Of a stretch of 64,000 nucleotides of DNA, positions 22,961 to 33,205 are shown piece by piece. Under the pieces are notes generated by a model, which did not search any database, was not told where the DNA came from, and saw only the letters and a list, made by a program, of their open reading frames with translations. The stretch covers positions 124,001 to 188,000 of the forward strand of contig NZ_JADYUM010000001.1 in assembly GCF_021531815.1 (NCBI RefSeq), in the 5' to 3' direction. The stretch's first letter is position 1. Each line of letters begins with the position of its first letter. The position numbers and the translations under genes were made by a program. The stretch is from Pseudoflavonifractor phocaeensis (GTDB lineage Bacteria; Bacillota; Clostridia; Oscillospirales; Oscillospiraceae).

Positions 22961-23105
22961 CTTTCCCCACGGAGCTTTCGCTCCGCGGGGACCCCTTTAC
23001 TTTCAAATGCTCGAGCGAAGTGAATTCGCCCTGCGCAATTCTCCGCTTCGCTCCGAATTTACGCGCCACCCGGCGCGCCGCGCTTTCGCGCGGTCGTGGC
23101 CGCCG
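22961..23105. other. GC-rich palindromic insert between the two leuS 3' ends
   Basis: Hairpins: CCCCACGGAGC-TTTC-GCTCCGCGGGG near 22975-23000, CGAGCGAAGTGAATTCGC near 23010-23030, and GCGCCGCGC-TTTC-GCGCGGTCG near 23080. No gene is seen. It may be a small repeat element whose arrival produced the duplication. Confidence 0.55.
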
Positions 23106-25535
23106 TTACGCCTGGGGCTTGAAGATCAGGCTCACCAGTTTCCCCTTGACCACGATGGACTTCACCAGCTTCATGCCCTCCGCCAGCTTGGCCACCTTGG
23201 GATCGGCCAGGGCGGCGGCCACGATGTCCTCGTCGGAGGCGTCGGCGGGCACCACGATGTTGGCCTTTACCTTGCCGCTGACCTGGACGGCCATCTGGAC
23301 GGTGGCGGTGACGGTCTTGGACTCGTCATAATCGGGCCAGGGCTGGAGGCAGACCTGACCGCCGTAACCGGCCATCTCCCACAGCTCCTCACACATGTGG
23401 GGTGCGAAGGGGGACAGCATCAGCAGCAGGGCTTTCATATCCCCCCGGCTAGCGCCGTTGGCATAGAAGTCGTTGACCAGGGCCATCAGCGCGGCAATGG
23501 CGGTGTTGAACTTCATGGCCTCAATGTCCTCGGATACCTTCTTAATAGCCTTGTGGACGGCCACCTCGTTGACCTTGGAATACTCATCGCCCACGTGCTC
23601 CTGCTCGGTAGCCAGGTTCCAGACCCGGTCCAGGAACCGCTTGCAGCCCTTGACGGCATTGGCGGACCAGGCGGCGGCCTTCTCAAAGTCGCCGATAAAC
23701 ATGATATAGGTGCGCATGGTATCGGCGCCGTACTGCTCGATAATGTCGTTGGGGTTGACCACGTTGCCGCGGCTCTTGGACATCTTCTCGCCGCCCTCGC
23801 CCAGGATCATGCCGTGGGAGGTGCGCTTCTGGTAGGGCTCCTTGGTGGGCACCACGCCGATGTCGTAGAGGAACTTGTGCCAGAACCGGCTGTACAGCAG
23901 GTGGAGAGTGGTGTGCTCCATGCCGCCGTTGTACCAGTCCACGGGGGACCAGTACTCCAGCGCCTCCTTGGAGGCCAGCTCCTTGTCGTTGTGGGGGTCC
24001 ATATACCGCAGGAAGTACCAGGAGGAACCCGCCCACTGGGGCATGGTGTCGGTCTCACGCTTGGCGGGGCCGCCGCAGCAGGGGCAGGTGGTGTTCACCC
24101 AATCGGTCATCTTGGAGATGGGGGACTCGCCGTCGTCGGTGGGCTCGTAGCTCTCCACCTCGGGCAGCAGCAGGGGCAGCTGGTCCTCGGGGATGGGCTG
24201 CCAGCCGCACTTGTCACACCAGACCATGGGGATGGGCTCGCCCCAGTAGCGCTGGCGGGAGAACACCCAGTCGCGCAGCTTGTAGTTGACCTTGGCATGG
24301 CCGATGCCCTTCTCCTCCAGCCACTTGGTGATGACGGGGATGGCGTCCTTGACGGTCAGGCCGTTGAGGAAGTCGGAATTGACCATGATGCCGGTATCGT
24401 CCTTGGCGGTAAAGGCGGCCTGCTGCACGTCCTCGCCGCCGGAGACCACCTCGATGATCTCACAGCCGAACTTCTTGGCGAACTCCCAGTCGCGGTCATC
24501 GTGGGCGGGAACGGCCATGATGGCGCCGGTGCCGTAGGTGGCCAGGACGTAGTCGGAGATGAAGATGGGGATCTCCTTGCCGTTGACGGGGTTGACGCCC
24601 CGGACGCCGTCCAGGCACACGCCGGTCTTTTCCTTGTTCAGCTCGGTGCGCTCCAGGTCGGACTTGGAGGCGGCAGCCTTCTGGTAGGCCACCACATCAT
24701 CGGCGTTGGCCAGCTTACCGCTCTCCAGCCACTTGCGGATGAGCTCATGCTCAGGGGACAGCACCATATAAGTGGCGCCGAACAGGGTGTCAGGACGGGT
24801 GGTGTACACCACGATGTCCTCGCCGGTGGTGGCCTTGAAGGTGACCTCGGCGCCGGTGGACCGGCCGATCCAGTTCTTCTGCTGGATCTTCACCCGCTCG
24901 ATGAAGTCCAAATCGTCCAGGTCATCAATGAGCCGCTGGGCGTAGGCGGTGATCTTCAGCATCCACTGGCTCTTCTCCTTGCGGATGACGGGAGAGCCGC
25001 AGCGCTCACACACGCCCTCTACCACTTCCTCGTTGGCCAGGACGCACTTGCAGGAGGTGCACCAGTTGACAGGCATGGTGGTCTTATAGGCCAGACCCTT
25101 CTTCCACAGCTGGAGGAAGATCCACTGGGTCCACTTGTAGTAGCTGGGGTCAGTGGTGTTGACCACCCGGTCCCAATCGAAGGAGTAGCCCAGCATCTCC
25201 AGCTGCTTAGTGAAATTGGCGATGTTGTCGTGGGTCACCTTGGCGGGGTGGATGTGGTTCTTGATGGCAAAGTTCTCCGTGGGCAGGCCGAAGGCGTCGA
25301 AGCCGATGGGGAACAGCACGTTATAGCCGTCCATCCGCTTCTTCCGGGCCACCACATCCATGGCGGTGTAGGGCCGGGCATGGCCCACGTGCAGGCCGTT
25401 TCCGGAGGGATAGGGGAACTCCACCAGGCCGTAGAACTTGGGCTTGCTGGTGTCGCCGGTCTGACAGGCGAAGGTCTTTTCTTCCTTCCACTTAGTCTGC
25501 CACTTTTTCTCAATCGCGGTAAAATCGTACTTCAA
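23106..25535 (-). CDS. leuS: Leucyl-tRNA synthetase
   Basis: 809 residues, normal for bacterial LeuRS. It charges tRNA-Leu. [18 protein letters not shown] is the HIGH region, [13 protein letters not shown] the KMSKS loop; an editing domain (CP1) with the Thr-rich [13 protein letters not shown] motif and the zinc/leucine-specific parts are present. The start is uncertain: TTG 25535 gives MKYDF as in related species and lies 12 nt from AGGAG; GTG 25544 is possible but only 3 nt from it. No T-box leader is seen in the short upstream region. The last 113 bp are duplicated downstream. Confidence 0.96.
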   Translation of the reverse strand: MKYDFTAIEKKWQTKWKEEKTFACQTGDTSKPKFYGLVEFPYPSGNGLHVGHARPYTAMDVVARKKRMDGYNVLFPIGFDAFGLPTENFAIKNHIHPAKVTHDNIANFTKQLEMLGYSFDWDRVVNTTDPSYYKWTQWIFLQLWKKGLAYKTTMPVNWCTSCKCVLANEEVVEGVCERCGSPVIRKEKSQWMLKITAYAQRLIDDLDDLDFIERVKIQQKNWIGRSTGAEVTFKATTGEDIVVYTTRPDTLFGATYMVLSPEHELIRKWLESGKLANADDVVAYQKAAASKSDLERTELNKEKTGVCLDGVRGVNPVNGKEIPIFISDYVLATYGTGAIMAVPAHDDRDWEFAKKFGCEIIEVVSGGEDVQQAAFTAKDDTGIMVNSDFLNGLTVKDAIPVITKWLEEKGIGHAKVNYKLRDWVFSRQRYWGEPIPMVWCDKCGWQPIPEDQLPLLLPEVESYEPTDDGESPISKMTDWVNTTCPCCGGPAKRETDTMPQWAGSSWYFLRYMDPHNDKELASKEALEYWSPVDWYNGGMEHTTLHLLYSRFWHKFLYDIGVVPTKEPYQKRTSHGMILGEGGEKMSKSRGNVVNPNDIIEQYGADTMRTYIMFIGDFEKAAAWSANAVKGCKRFLDRVWNLATEQEHVGDEYSKVNEVAVHKAIKKVSEDIEAMKFNTAIAALMALVNDFYANGASRGDMKALLLMLSPFAPHMCEELWEMAGYGGQVCLQPWPDYDESKTVTATVQMAVQVSGKVKANIVVPADASDEDIVAAALADPKVAKLAEGMKLVKSIVVKGKLVSLIFKPQA

Positions 25536-25685
25536 ATCTATCACGCTCTCCTGTATTGTTTGGCCGGAAACCGGCTCATATTTGAAACGATTCCGTAATA
25601 TTATACCGGAAGGGGCCTCTGATTGCAAGGGCTGAGGCGGAAAAATACGGCTATTTTGCGGAAAACGGCCTCGTTTTTTCAGTGT

Positions 25686-25889
25686 TCAAATACCATCCGG
25701 CGGACCGAACAGATCCTCCTCTGTCAGCTCAATGGGACCGTTTTCCCGTTCATAGCGCGCAATTTCTTTTTTGACCAGATATTCGATCATATTGGTCATG
25801 GAACGTTCCTCTTCCATTGCGATTTTCTTCAGCTTTGCGTGGCTTTCCAGGCTCAGCCGCAGCGTGAACTGTGTTTTGATCACTGCCAT
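25686..25889 (-). CDS. Small ribbon-helix-helix (Arc/CopG-type) protein
   Basis: 67 residues: TQFTLRLSLESHAKLKKIAM is the strand and first helix, SMTNMIEYLVKKEIARYE the second; the tail reads ENGPIELTEEDLF, much like the tail of the protein at 51019-51201. AGGAG lies before ATG 25889. No partner gene is adjacent. Overlapping GGTGTC/GACACC palindromes upstream are likely its own operators. Confidence 0.75.
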   Translation of the reverse strand: MAVIKTQFTLRLSLESHAKLKKIAMEEERSMTNMIEYLVKKEIARYERENGPIELTEEDLFGPPDGI

Positions 25890-25938
25890 GATACCATCTC
25901 CTTATGGAAATATGGTATCAATATTGTCTCAATTTGTA

Positions 25939-25967
25939 TGGTGTCCTATTGACACCATATTGGTGTC
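25939..25967 (-). promoter_or_regulatory. Overlapping palindromic operator upstream of the small RHH gene
   Basis: ATGGTGTC-N5-GACACCAT (25939-25959) overlaps GACACCA-TAT-TGGTGTC (25951-25967): three equally spaced GGTGTC half-sites, the arrangement favoured by ribbon-helix-helix dimers bound in tandem. Confidence 0.6.
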
Positions 25968-26013
25968 TTATTAAAATCAAACATGAAAATGCCATTAAAT
26001 TTCCGTAAAGCCG

Positions 26014-26042
26014 TTGACCCTATCTTTTGGAATGATTATAAT
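26014..26042 (+). promoter_or_regulatory. Promoter of the stalk-domain protein gene
   Basis: TTGACC (26014-26019), 17-nt gap, TATAAT (26037-26042), about 57 nt before ATG 26099. Confidence 0.85.
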
Positions 26043-26098
26043 GCTTTTATAGGAAAGGAACATGGTTTTGCTTCAAAAATCAATAAGGAGTTGTATGT

Positions 26099-27565
26099 AT
26101 GAAAAAGCTGTTCCGCACACTGCTCTGCGGCGCTGTACTGACACTCTCTCTGAGCGTCTCCGCTTTCGCCGCCGAGAGCGACCTGCTCATCAGCCCCGCC
26201 CCCAGCTTTCTCCCCGAGCAGCTGGAAAACTGTTCCATGCTGGTCAACGGAGAGCCTGCCGTCTTCACCGACGCGGTGCCGAAGCTCCGGGACGGCCGTC
26301 CCTCCGTTCCTTACATCGCCCTGCTCCAGAATCTGGGCTTCGCGGCAGAGGACATGACCTGGGACAGCGCCACTGAAACCGTCACCGCCACCAAGGGAGA
26401 CACCACCGTCTCCCTCACCATCGGTAAGAACCAGATCACCCTGACCAAGGGCGGCGAGACCACTGTAGTTGAGACCGACGTGACCCCCTATGTGGACACC
26501 TCCGTCTACCGCACCTACGTCTCCCCCGATTTTGCGGCCGAGGTTCTGGGCTGCCGCGTGGGCTGGGACGCCTACCAAAACACCGTCATCATCGATGACG
26601 TGGACGCCATCCTGGCCGCCAATGATGAGACCTACACCCTGATGGACAAATACCTGGCCTACAGCAAGCGCTTCATGGATCAGAACCAGAAGGTCACCGG
26701 CGGATATGCCTTCGACATGAATATGAACGCCGCCGGCGAGGATTCCACCATGGACATGGGCTTCACTGTGGACGGTGACTACAGCATGGTGATATCCGGT
26801 TCCACTGCCTTCCAGTTCGACACCGACATGACCATGGACATGAGCATGCTGATGGACGGTCAGGACCTCACCGCCGCCATGGCCGGGCAAGAGGGTATGC
26901 CCCAGTTCCCCCTGAGCATTGACTTTGAGATGCGTGGCGATATGACCGACGGCATCTTCTATTTCCAGTCTGCCGCTCTGGCCCAGCTCATGGAACAGCC
27001 CGACATGGCCAACGCCTGGTTCAAGCTGGACATGGGCGCCATGTTCGACCAGATGAGCGATGTGCTGGGTATGGATTACGCCTCCCTGATACAGCTGTCC
27101 ACCAACTCCCTGAACGCCAGCTTTGAGGAGACCCTGGCCGCCATGCTGAAGGTCATGCCCCTCACCAGCGCCGACCTGACCACCTCCGACTATCTGGCCC
27201 AGCTCAACGCCCTGCTGGGTGACAGCGCCTTCCGGAAGTCCGGCTCCAGCTACGTGAGCACCCTGGAACAAGACGGCGTGGTCATGACCTTCGTCCTGTA
27301 TACCAGCGGCTCCCAGATCAACGGCTATGAAGTCACCATGGCCGCCCTGGACCCCGACGCCGCCATGGAGATGAACGTCACCATGAAGGACAAGACGCTG
27401 GAAATGGATCTGAGCATGGAGATGGTTATGGGTGACATGTTCTCCCTCAACATGTACATGAATATGGACGGAACCTACCAATCCACCAAGCTCAAGCCTG
27501 TCACCGCTCCCCCCACCGGCGCCGTTGTGGTCGATCTGACCCAGATGCTGGCCGGTCTGGAATAA
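26099..27565 (+). CDS. Exported stalk-domain (copper amine oxidase N-like) protein with Met-rich body
   Basis: 488 residues. Signal peptide MKKLFRTLLCGAVLTLSLSV ending in AFA; then the stalk (copper amine oxidase N-terminal-like) domain: VNGEPAVFTDAVPKLRDGRP, VPYIALLQNLGF, WDSATETVTATKGDTTV, TYVSPDFAAEVLGCRVGWD. The rest (200-488) is a beta-rich region with many Met-Asp pairs (MDMGFTVDGDYSM, DMTMDMSMLMDG) and resembles DUF6612-like lipoprotein folds. AAGGAG lies before the ATG. It is probably cell-surface or secreted; the function is unknown and copper binding is not implied by the domain name. Confidence 0.8.
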   Translation: MKKLFRTLLCGAVLTLSLSVSAFAAESDLLISPAPSFLPEQLENCSMLVNGEPAVFTDAVPKLRDGRPSVPYIALLQNLGFAAEDMTWDSATETVTATKGDTTVSLTIGKNQITLTKGGETTVVETDVTPYVDTSVYRTYVSPDFAAEVLGCRVGWDAYQNTVIIDDVDAILAANDETYTLMDKYLAYSKRFMDQNQKVTGGYAFDMNMNAAGEDSTMDMGFTVDGDYSMVISGSTAFQFDTDMTMDMSMLMDGQDLTAAMAGQEGMPQFPLSIDFEMRGDMTDGIFYFQSAALAQLMEQPDMANAWFKLDMGAMFDQMSDVLGMDYASLIQLSTNSLNASFEETLAAMLKVMPLTSADLTTSDYLAQLNALLGDSAFRKSGSSYVSTLEQDGVVMTFVLYTSGSQINGYEVTMAALDPDAAMEMNVTMKDKTLEMDLSMEMVMGDMFSLNMYMNMDGTYQSTKLKPVTAPPTGAVVVDLTQMLAGLE

Positions 27566-27590
27566 TGTTCAAGAAATCACAGAGAAACAA

Positions 27591-27618
27591 GCGCCGCCGC
27601 CCGGTTGGGCGGCGGCGC
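27591..27618. terminator. Shared terminator of the stalk-protein gene and clpE
   Basis: A 12-bp perfect GC stem GCGCCGCCGCCC / GGGCGGCGGCGC with a GGTT loop, then TTCTTTCTC on the plus strand. It lies between converging genes. Confidence 0.85.
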
Positions 27619-27643
27619 TTCTTTCTCTTCTTTTGTTCTGCAT

Positions 27644-29956
27644 TTACATCGCCAGCAGCTGGATCTTGCCGTCCTCGGCCACGGCCTTCAGCTGGGAGAT
27701 GGGATGGGCGTAGCCCTCGATGAGCCGGACGGCGATGGCGTCCTCCAGCTCCTTCTGGATGAGCCGGCGCAGGTTCCGGGCGCCGTAGGCGGCGGAGTAG
27801 GACTTCTGGACCAGGTAGTCCAGCAGGGAATCCTCCCAGGAGAAGGTGATGCCCTTGTCCGCCAGCGCCCCGGCCAGTTCCTTGAGCATCAGCACGGCGA
27901 TCCCCTTGAAGTTGTCCTCGGTGAGCTGGTTAAAGTAGACGATCTCGTCCACCCGGTTGATAAACTCGGGGCGCAGGAATTCGTTGAGGGCCTTCAGGGC
28001 CCGCTCTTTCCCCTGCTCATTGGCGGTGCGGCCAAAGCCCACGGAGCCGACCTTGGTGTTGCTGCCGGCGTTGGTGGTCATGACGATGACGGTGTTCTCA
28101 AAGTTCACGGTCCGGCCGTGGGCGTCGGTAATGCGGCCATCGTCCAGGATCTGGAGCAGAATGTTCAGCACATCGGGATGGGCCTTCTCGATCTCGTCAA
28201 ACAGCACCACGGAATAGGGCTTCCGCCGGATCTTCTCGGTGAGCTGCCCCGCCTCGTCATAGCCCACATAGCCCGGAGGAGAGCCGATGATCCGGGAGAC
28301 GGCGTGTTTCTCCATAAACTCGGACATATCCAGGCGGATGAGGGATTCAGGGGTGTCAAACAGATCCGCGGCCAGCTGCTTCACCAATTCGGTCTTGCCA
28401 ACGCCGGTGGAGCCCACGAAGATGAAGGAGACCGGTTTGTGCTTGGGGGAGATCCCCACCCGGCCACGGCGGACGGCGGCGGCCACGGCGGCCACAGCCT
28501 CGTCCTGGCCGATAATATGTCCCTTGAGCCGCTCCTCCAGCTGGGCCAAACGCTGGAACTCCTGCTCCTGGATGCGGCTGGCGGGGATATTGGTCCACAG
28601 TTCGATCACATTGGCCAGATGCTCCTGGGTCAGAGCGGGCTGCTCCTTCTCCTCCAGGCCCTGCTGCTCCGCCTCCAGGCGCAGCTCCATGCTCCGGATG
28701 GAGGCCAGACGCTGGTAGGACTCGTCGGTGGCGGCGGCCATCATGACCTCTCTCTCCTTGGCCAGATCGGCCAGTTCCTTTTTCACCTCGGCCAGACGGG
28801 CCAGGTATTTGTTGTTCAGGTTCACATTGGAACAGGCCTCGTCAATGAGGTCGATGGCCTTGTCCGGGAGATAGCGGTCAGTGATATACCGCTCGCTCAT
28901 GACAACGGCCTGGCGGCACATCTCCTGGGAGACAGTCACCTGGTGGTAGGCCTCGTAGTAGGGGGCGATGCCCTCCAGGATCTTCACGCTGTCCTCAATG
29001 GAGGGCTCCTCCACGATGACGGGCTGGAATCGCCGCTCCAGGGCGGTGTCCTTTTCGATGTGCTTCCGGTACTCGTTGAGGGTGGTGGCGCCGATGACCT
29101 GGAGTTCGCCCCGGGAGAGGGCAGGCTTCAGGATATTGGCGGCGTTCATGGAGCCCTCGGCATCGCCGGCGCCCACAATATTGTGGACCTCGTCGATGAC
29201 CAGAATGATGTTGCCCAGCTTCCGGATCTCCTCGATCAGGCCCTTCATCCGGCTCTCAAACTGCCCGCGGAACTGGGTACCCGCCACCAGGGCGGTCAGG
29301 TCCAGGAGGTAGACCTCCTTGTCCAGCAGCTTATAGGGCACTTCGCCCTGGACGATCTTCTGGGCCAGACCCTCGGCAATGGCGGTCTTGCCCACGCCGG
29401 GCTCACCGATGAGGCAGGGGTTGTTTTTCTGCCGGCGGTTCAGAATCTGGATGACCCGCAGCACCTCCCGCTCCCGGCCGATCAGTTTATCCAGCTTTCC
29501 CTCTTTGGCCTTCCGGGTCAGAGAGATACAGTAGCTGTCCAAAAACTTCCGCTTGGGCTGCTTGGGGGAGCCGTTCTTTTCCGGCCGCGGCGGTGTGCTT
29601 CCATCGCCGGAAGCGGGCTGCTGGGGGGCGGCAGGCGCACCTCCGCCGAACAGCTGGTTCAGGAAGGGGAAGGTGGCGGTACGGCCATCGTCCTCCTCGC
29701 CGTCGTCGGTGGGCTGATTCATCAGCCCCTCCATCCCCTCGGCCCCGCCGAAGGCGGACATCATCTCATTGGTCAGATTATCCAGGTCCTCGTCGGTGAT
29801 GCCCATTTTCTTCATCATATCATCAATGGGCTTAATGCCCAGCTCTCTGGCACATTTCAGGCACAGCCCCTCATTTTTCGAGGTGCCGTTTTCCAGCTTG
29901 GTGATAAAGATCACAGCCACATTTTTTCCGCAGCGGCTGCACATAGTAGGCTGCAT
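27644..29956 (-). CDS. clpE: ClpE-type AAA+ unfoldase of the Clp protease
   Basis: 770 residues. The start is a zinc finger typical of Clp[14 protein letters not shown]...CLKCA, in place of the ClpC N domain. The first AAA+ module has Walker [10 protein letters not shown] and Walker [10 protein letters not shown]; a middle coiled coil follows (about 395-470, shorter than ClpB); the second module has GSTGVGKTE and [13 protein letters not shown]. It unfolds substrates for ClpP. ATG 29956 has AAAGGAG 9 nt upstream; a longer frame lacks a ribosome site. No CtsR box was seen upstream. Confidence 0.92.
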   Translation of the reverse strand: MQPTMCSRCGKNVAVIFITKLENGTSKNEGLCLKCARELGIKPIDDMMKKMGITDEDLDNLTNEMMSAFGGAEGMEGLMNQPTDDGEEDDGRTATFPFLNQLFGGGAPAAPQQPASGDGSTPPRPEKNGSPKQPKRKFLDSYCISLTRKAKEGKLDKLIGREREVLRVIQILNRRQKNNPCLIGEPGVGKTAIAEGLAQKIVQGEVPYKLLDKEVYLLDLTALVAGTQFRGQFESRMKGLIEEIRKLGNIILVIDEVHNIVGAGDAEGSMNAANILKPALSRGELQVIGATTLNEYRKHIEKDTALERRFQPVIVEEPSIEDSVKILEGIAPYYEAYHQVTVSQEMCRQAVVMSERYITDRYLPDKAIDLIDEACSNVNLNNKYLARLAEVKKELADLAKEREVMMAAATDESYQRLASIRSMELRLEAEQQGLEEKEQPALTQEHLANVIELWTNIPASRIQEQEFQRLAQLEERLKGHIIGQDEAVAAVAAAVRRGRVGISPKHKPVSFIFVGSTGVGKTELVKQLAADLFDTPESLIRLDMSEFMEKHAVSRIIGSPPGYVGYDEAGQLTEKIRRKPYSVVLFDEIEKAHPDVLNILLQILDDGRITDAHGRTVNFENTVIVMTTNAGSNTKVGSVGFGRTANEQGKERALKALNEFLRPEFINRVDEIVYFNQLTEDNFKGIAVLMLKELAGALADKGITFSWEDSLLDYLVQKSYSAAYGARNLRRLIQKELEDAIAVRLIEGYAHPISQLKAVAEDGKIQLLAM

Positions 29957-30045
29957 AAGCGTGCGCTCCTTTCCGGGAAAACTCCATTTGGGGATGATGA
30001 TACACCCCAATTATGAACTGGTCATGAATATTGCTCTGTAAAGTT

Positions 30046-30741
30046 TTAGAAAAGCAGGGTCAGCGGGCTGACGGTGCAGAAAAATTTCAGCAGATAGCTG
30101 TTTTGGATGGCGTCCTGAGGCAGGACGCTCCCTTTCAGCAGCCAGCAGGCGATAAAGATAAACAGGCCGCCCCGGAACAGGCCAAGAGCCGCGCCGCTCC
30201 AGCGGTTCAGGGCGGAGAGGACCGGCAGGCGGAAGGCCAGGTCCAGCGCATGGCTGATGAGATACCAGGCCGCCAGAAGGAGCACAAAGGAAACCAGGAA
30301 CAGGAGCATCTGCGCCACCTGTCTGGCAATGTAGTCGGAGATGACCCGGGCGGCGTTGGCCGTGGCGGCTACCATCCCGTCATTCACCGACTTCTGGAAG
30401 GCGTCGGCGAAGCCCTTGTACAGTTTGGTGTCCTTCAACAGGTCCAGTGCCTCCTGAAGCGGTATGGAAATATGTTCCGCCGCTGTTTCCCCGGCGGCGG
30501 CCGCGGCACTGGACGCTTTCTCGTCCAGCACCTGCTGGATCTGCTGCTCCACAATGGGCCGAATGCTGCGGGCCACCGGCTCAGCCAGGGCGTTGGAGAC
30601 CACAGTAGCGCCAATAAAGGCAACGAACAGGGCCAAAAAACCGCACAGGGTCAAAACGAATCCCTTTTTATAGCCCCGCCAGACGGCCAGGAGCAGCAAG
30701 CCAACGATAACAGCGTCAAAAATCAGATAGGAATATGTCAT
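30046..30741 (-). CDS. CvpA family membrane protein
   Basis: 231 residues. Four membrane segments: DAVIVGLLLLAVWRGYKKGF and LCGFLALFVAFIGATVV at the start, MLLFLVSFVLLLAAWYL and LGLFRGGLFIFIACWLL near the end, separated by a long soluble loop (65-150). The WRGYKKGF after the first helix is the CvpA signature. The family was first linked to colicin V production; its general role is unclear. GGAGG lies 7 nt before ATG 30741. It follows the DUF5711 gene at 28 nt, so they form an operon. Confidence 0.88.
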   Translation of the reverse strand: MTYSYLIFDAVIVGLLLLAVWRGYKKGFVLTLCGFLALFVAFIGATVVSNALAEPVARSIRPIVEQQIQQVLDEKASSAAAAAGETAAEHISIPLQEALDLLKDTKLYKGFADAFQKSVNDGMVAATANAARVISDYIARQVAQMLLFLVSFVLLLAAWYLISHALDLAFRLPVLSALNRWSGAALGLFRGGLFIFIACWLLKGSVLPQDAIQNSYLLKFFCTVSPLTLLF

Positions 30742-30769
30742 AGAGTGCCTCCGAATCGCGTTGGGTGGG

Positions 30770-31939
30770 TCAATCAGGAATATAGAGCCAGGCCTGCTGG
30801 GCATCGGCCAACAGAGCGGAGCCATTGGGGGACAAGGCGGCATGGCGGGCCGCCTGGGTATCAGGCAGGTCCGCATAAGGAGTCAGGTCCCGGGTGTAGA
30901 TGGTGAGATCGCTTCCGGTGAGTAAAGCGCAATAGCCCCCAGCACTGTCAAAGGAGAGGACCTGGCTCGACAGATTCAGGGAAGCGCTGGCCGTGCCGTC
31001 GGGTAGGATGGTCAAGGCCTGGTCGGCGGCCCCCGCCCGGTAACGGCTCAGGAGCAGCAGGGCGAAGCCATCCCCGCCGAAATCGCATCCCTTCAGATAG
31101 GAGCGTCCAAAGGAATACGTTTGAACGGTGCCCGCCTTGGGATCGGCAATAAGCATGCGGTCCTCTCCCAGGACCCACAGGGCCCCGTTTTCATAGTCCA
31201 GATCCAGTACCGCGCAGCTGCCCAGATCCACTGTCGCCTGGGGTTCCTTCTGGTCCACCGGGTAGAACAGGACCTTGCTGCGGAACGCGCCGCCCTCCTG
31301 GTCCATGGTGACCACAGCTACGGTCTTACAGTCAGGAGACAGGGCAGCATCCACCACAAAGGTGGAGGACAGGCTGATCCGGATGACTTCGCCGCCGTGG
31401 TTGTTGTAAACGGTGACGGCCCCCTTGAATCCACTCTGCTGGGCGGTGACCGCCAGCCAGCCGCTGTCGTTGACCCGGGCAGACAGGAGGTCAGCGCCGC
31501 CGTCCAAAGTCAGGTTGAACACTTCCTCAGTACCCCGGAACAGGAACAGGGACTGGCCGCCGGCATCGTAGACCACCCCCGTCTTGTCCGAAGCGGAGAG
31601 GACCGGATTCTCCATGGCCAGAACCTCCTCGGCGTACTTTTCACCGGAAAAGGAGTAGTAGTGGGCCCCGGTGGCGGAAGACATCAGAACGCCATTCTCC
31701 AGATAAGCCACCGACAGCTTGTCGCCTCCGGCGTGGGTGAAGGGCAAGGCCTCGCCGGTCTCCCCCGTCTCCAGATTACGGTAGGACAACCAGCGCTTCA
31801 GCGCGTTCAAATTAAAACGGTCCCGGTAAACTACCAGGGCCAGTGCTCCAAGTACCAGTGCCGCCGTTACCAGCAGGGCAAGCAACCGGAGAATGATATT
31901 CGGTTTTTTCGGCTTCTTGGCCGTCGTTTCTTGGTTCAT
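30770..31939 (-). CDS. DUF5711-type membrane-anchored beta-propeller-like protein
   Basis: 389 residues. A cytosolic basic start, one membrane segment (ILRLLALLVTAALVLGALAL) and a large extracellular region with repeated strands of the WD40-like kind (ASDKTGVVYDAGGQSLFLFR, VNDSGWLAVTAQQSGF, LSPDCKTVAVVTMDQEGG). This matches the DUF5711 family in Oscillospiraceae as I know it. Start ATG 31939 has AGGGGA upstream; a longer frame lacks support. It is co-transcribed with cvpA, which also is a membrane protein of unknown role. Confidence 0.78.
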   Translation of the reverse strand: MNQETTAKKPKKPNIILRLLALLVTAALVLGALALVVYRDRFNLNALKRWLSYRNLETGETGEALPFTHAGGDKLSVAYLENGVLMSSATGAHYYSFSGEKYAEEVLAMENPVLSASDKTGVVYDAGGQSLFLFRGTEEVFNLTLDGGADLLSARVNDSGWLAVTAQQSGFKGAVTVYNNHGGEVIRISLSSTFVVDAALSPDCKTVAVVTMDQEGGAFRSKVLFYPVDQKEPQATVDLGSCAVLDLDYENGALWVLGEDRMLIADPKAGTVQTYSFGRSYLKGCDFGGDGFALLLLSRYRAGAADQALTILPDGTASASLNLSSQVLSFDSAGGYCALLTGSDLTIYTRDLTPYADLPDTQAARHAALSPNGSALLADAQQAWLYIPD

Positions 31940-31984
31940 GGTGTGTTCCCCTACAGATGAGGTATGTGGACATAACATATAAAC

Positions 31985-32440
31985 AGATTGAAGCGGTAAA
32001 TTTTAGTAGGGCAAGGGCTCTGCCCTTGCCTTTTCCGGGTGGACCAAATACCGGGAGAAATCTGCGCGCTTGAACACTTCGCCTGCGGGCGGGACGGGGG
32101 AGTGGGGAAGTTTCGCCCCCGGGCGAGGTACTTTTGTAGAGATACAAAAGTACCCAAAAAATCTCCGGGGCTTCGGCCCCGGTCCCCAAGGGCGTCCTAC
32201 AAAAAAGCCTGCCTCATGTCCGGCGCACATCCCCTGGTTTTGCTGCCCCTCCTTCCGAGCCTTCGGCCCTGAGTGGAACAAACCGGAATCCGGATTGCCG
32301 CTAATACTGGCGCCTGAGTTTCCGAATCCCGCAGCGTGGTCCCCGACTGCGTTGATCCCCTCCGCTACGTGCAGCTTATTCAGCGGACACACGCACCGGT
32401 TCGTCCCGCAGAGTAAAGACTCGCTGATCTATAAACTAAA
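31985..32440 (-). repeat. Dispersed hairpin-rich intergenic repeat, copy 2 (inverted)
   Basis: Reverse complement of copy 1 over most of its length: the GTACTTTTGTA stem, the CGCCCGGGGGCGAAAC block and the GGCAAGGGC/GCCCTTGCC arms recur in the same order. About 190 bp beyond the matching part (32250-32440) hold no gene that I can see. Copies 1 and 2 are inverted with respect to each other around 31 kb of sequence. Confidence 0.8.
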
Positions 32441-32442
32441 AT

Positions 32443-33195
32443 TTACAGCACGTCCTCGTCGTACCACAGTCTGGTCATGTACAGCCCCCCGGGCGGGACG
32501 GTGGGGCCGGCCAAAGTCCGGTTGCCCGACTCCAGAATGGCGGGAATATCTTCCGGGGACAGCTTGCCCTCGGCGGCGTAGACGATGGTGCCCACCATGG
32601 CCCGGACCATGTTATAGAGAAAACCGTTGGCGCACACCTTACACTCTATCAAATCTCCCTGGCGGGACACGTCGAAATAGTAGACCGTGCGCACTGTTGT
32701 TTTCGTCTCTGTGCCCACGGAACGGACCGCCCGGAAGTCGTGAATCCCCACGAACTGCTCCGCCGCCCGTCTCATCACCGACTCGTCCAAGTGCTTGGGG
32801 TAGAACCAGGCCCGGTCCACATAGAATGGATTGCCCAGACGGGAGTTGTAGATCCGGTAGGTGTACTCCTTCCGGTGGCAGGAGCCGATGGCGTTGAACT
32901 CCATGGGCACCTGAGTGGCTTTGACCACCACGATGTCATTGGGGAGCCGGGTATTGACCGCCAGGGGGATGCGGTCACAGGGAATGGTGGAGGTGGTACG
33001 GAAATTGGCCACATAGGTCTCGGCATGGACCCCCGCGTCGGTGCGTCCCGCTCCGGTGCATTTCACCGGGTGGCACACCACCGTGGACAGGGCCTTTTCC
33101 AAGGTCTCCGCCACCGAAACGGCATTTTTCTGTACCTGCCAGCCGTGGTAGGCGGTGCCGTTATACATCAGCTTTAAAGCGATATTGCGTTCCAT
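32443..33195 (-). CDS. truA: tRNA pseudouridine synthase A
   Basis: 250 residues; modifies U38-40 in the anticodon arm of tRNAs. YNGTAYHGWQVQ is the N-terminal family motif, GAGRTDAGVHA holds the catalytic Asp, and the C-terminal FLYNMVRAMVGTIV is the second signature. ATG 33195 with GAGGAG upstream; it starts 11 nt after ecfT. The gene order ecfA1-ecfA2-ecfT-truA is the same as in Bacillus and other Firmicutes. Confidence 0.95.
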   Translation of the reverse strand: MERNIALKLMYNGTAYHGWQVQKNAVSVAETLEKALSTVVCHPVKCTGAGRTDAGVHAETYVANFRTTSTIPCDRIPLAVNTRLPNDIVVVKATQVPMEFNAIGSCHRKEYTYRIYNSRLGNPFYVDRAWFYPKHLDESVMRRAAEQFVGIHDFRAVRSVGTETKTTVRTVYYFDVSRQGDLIECKVCANGFLYNMVRAMVGTIVYAAEGKLSPEDIPAILESGNRTLAGPTVPPGGLYMTRLWYDEDVL

Positions 33196-33205
33196 GGCCC
33201 ACTCC

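Noticed and set aside
22848-23069. A 73-codon ORF as a separate gene
   Set aside because: Its C-terminal half is the duplicated leuS end and its start lies in a palindromic insert without a ribosome site.
23007-25598. An 863-codon open frame antisense to leuS
   Set aside because: leuS with HIGH and KMSKS motifs is on the minus strand; the plus frame has low complexity.
25545-25685. A leucine T-box before leuS
   Set aside because: The gap is short and lacks the GGGTGG-type T-box sequence and a terminator.
27605-30016. An 803-codon open frame antisense to clpE
   Set aside because: Same cause; clpE on the other strand has complete AAA+ motifs, ribosome site and terminator.
32070-32897. Open frame across the repeat and the truA gene
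   Set aside because: Arg/Pro-rich low-complexity product antisense to truA; the repeat is non-coding.
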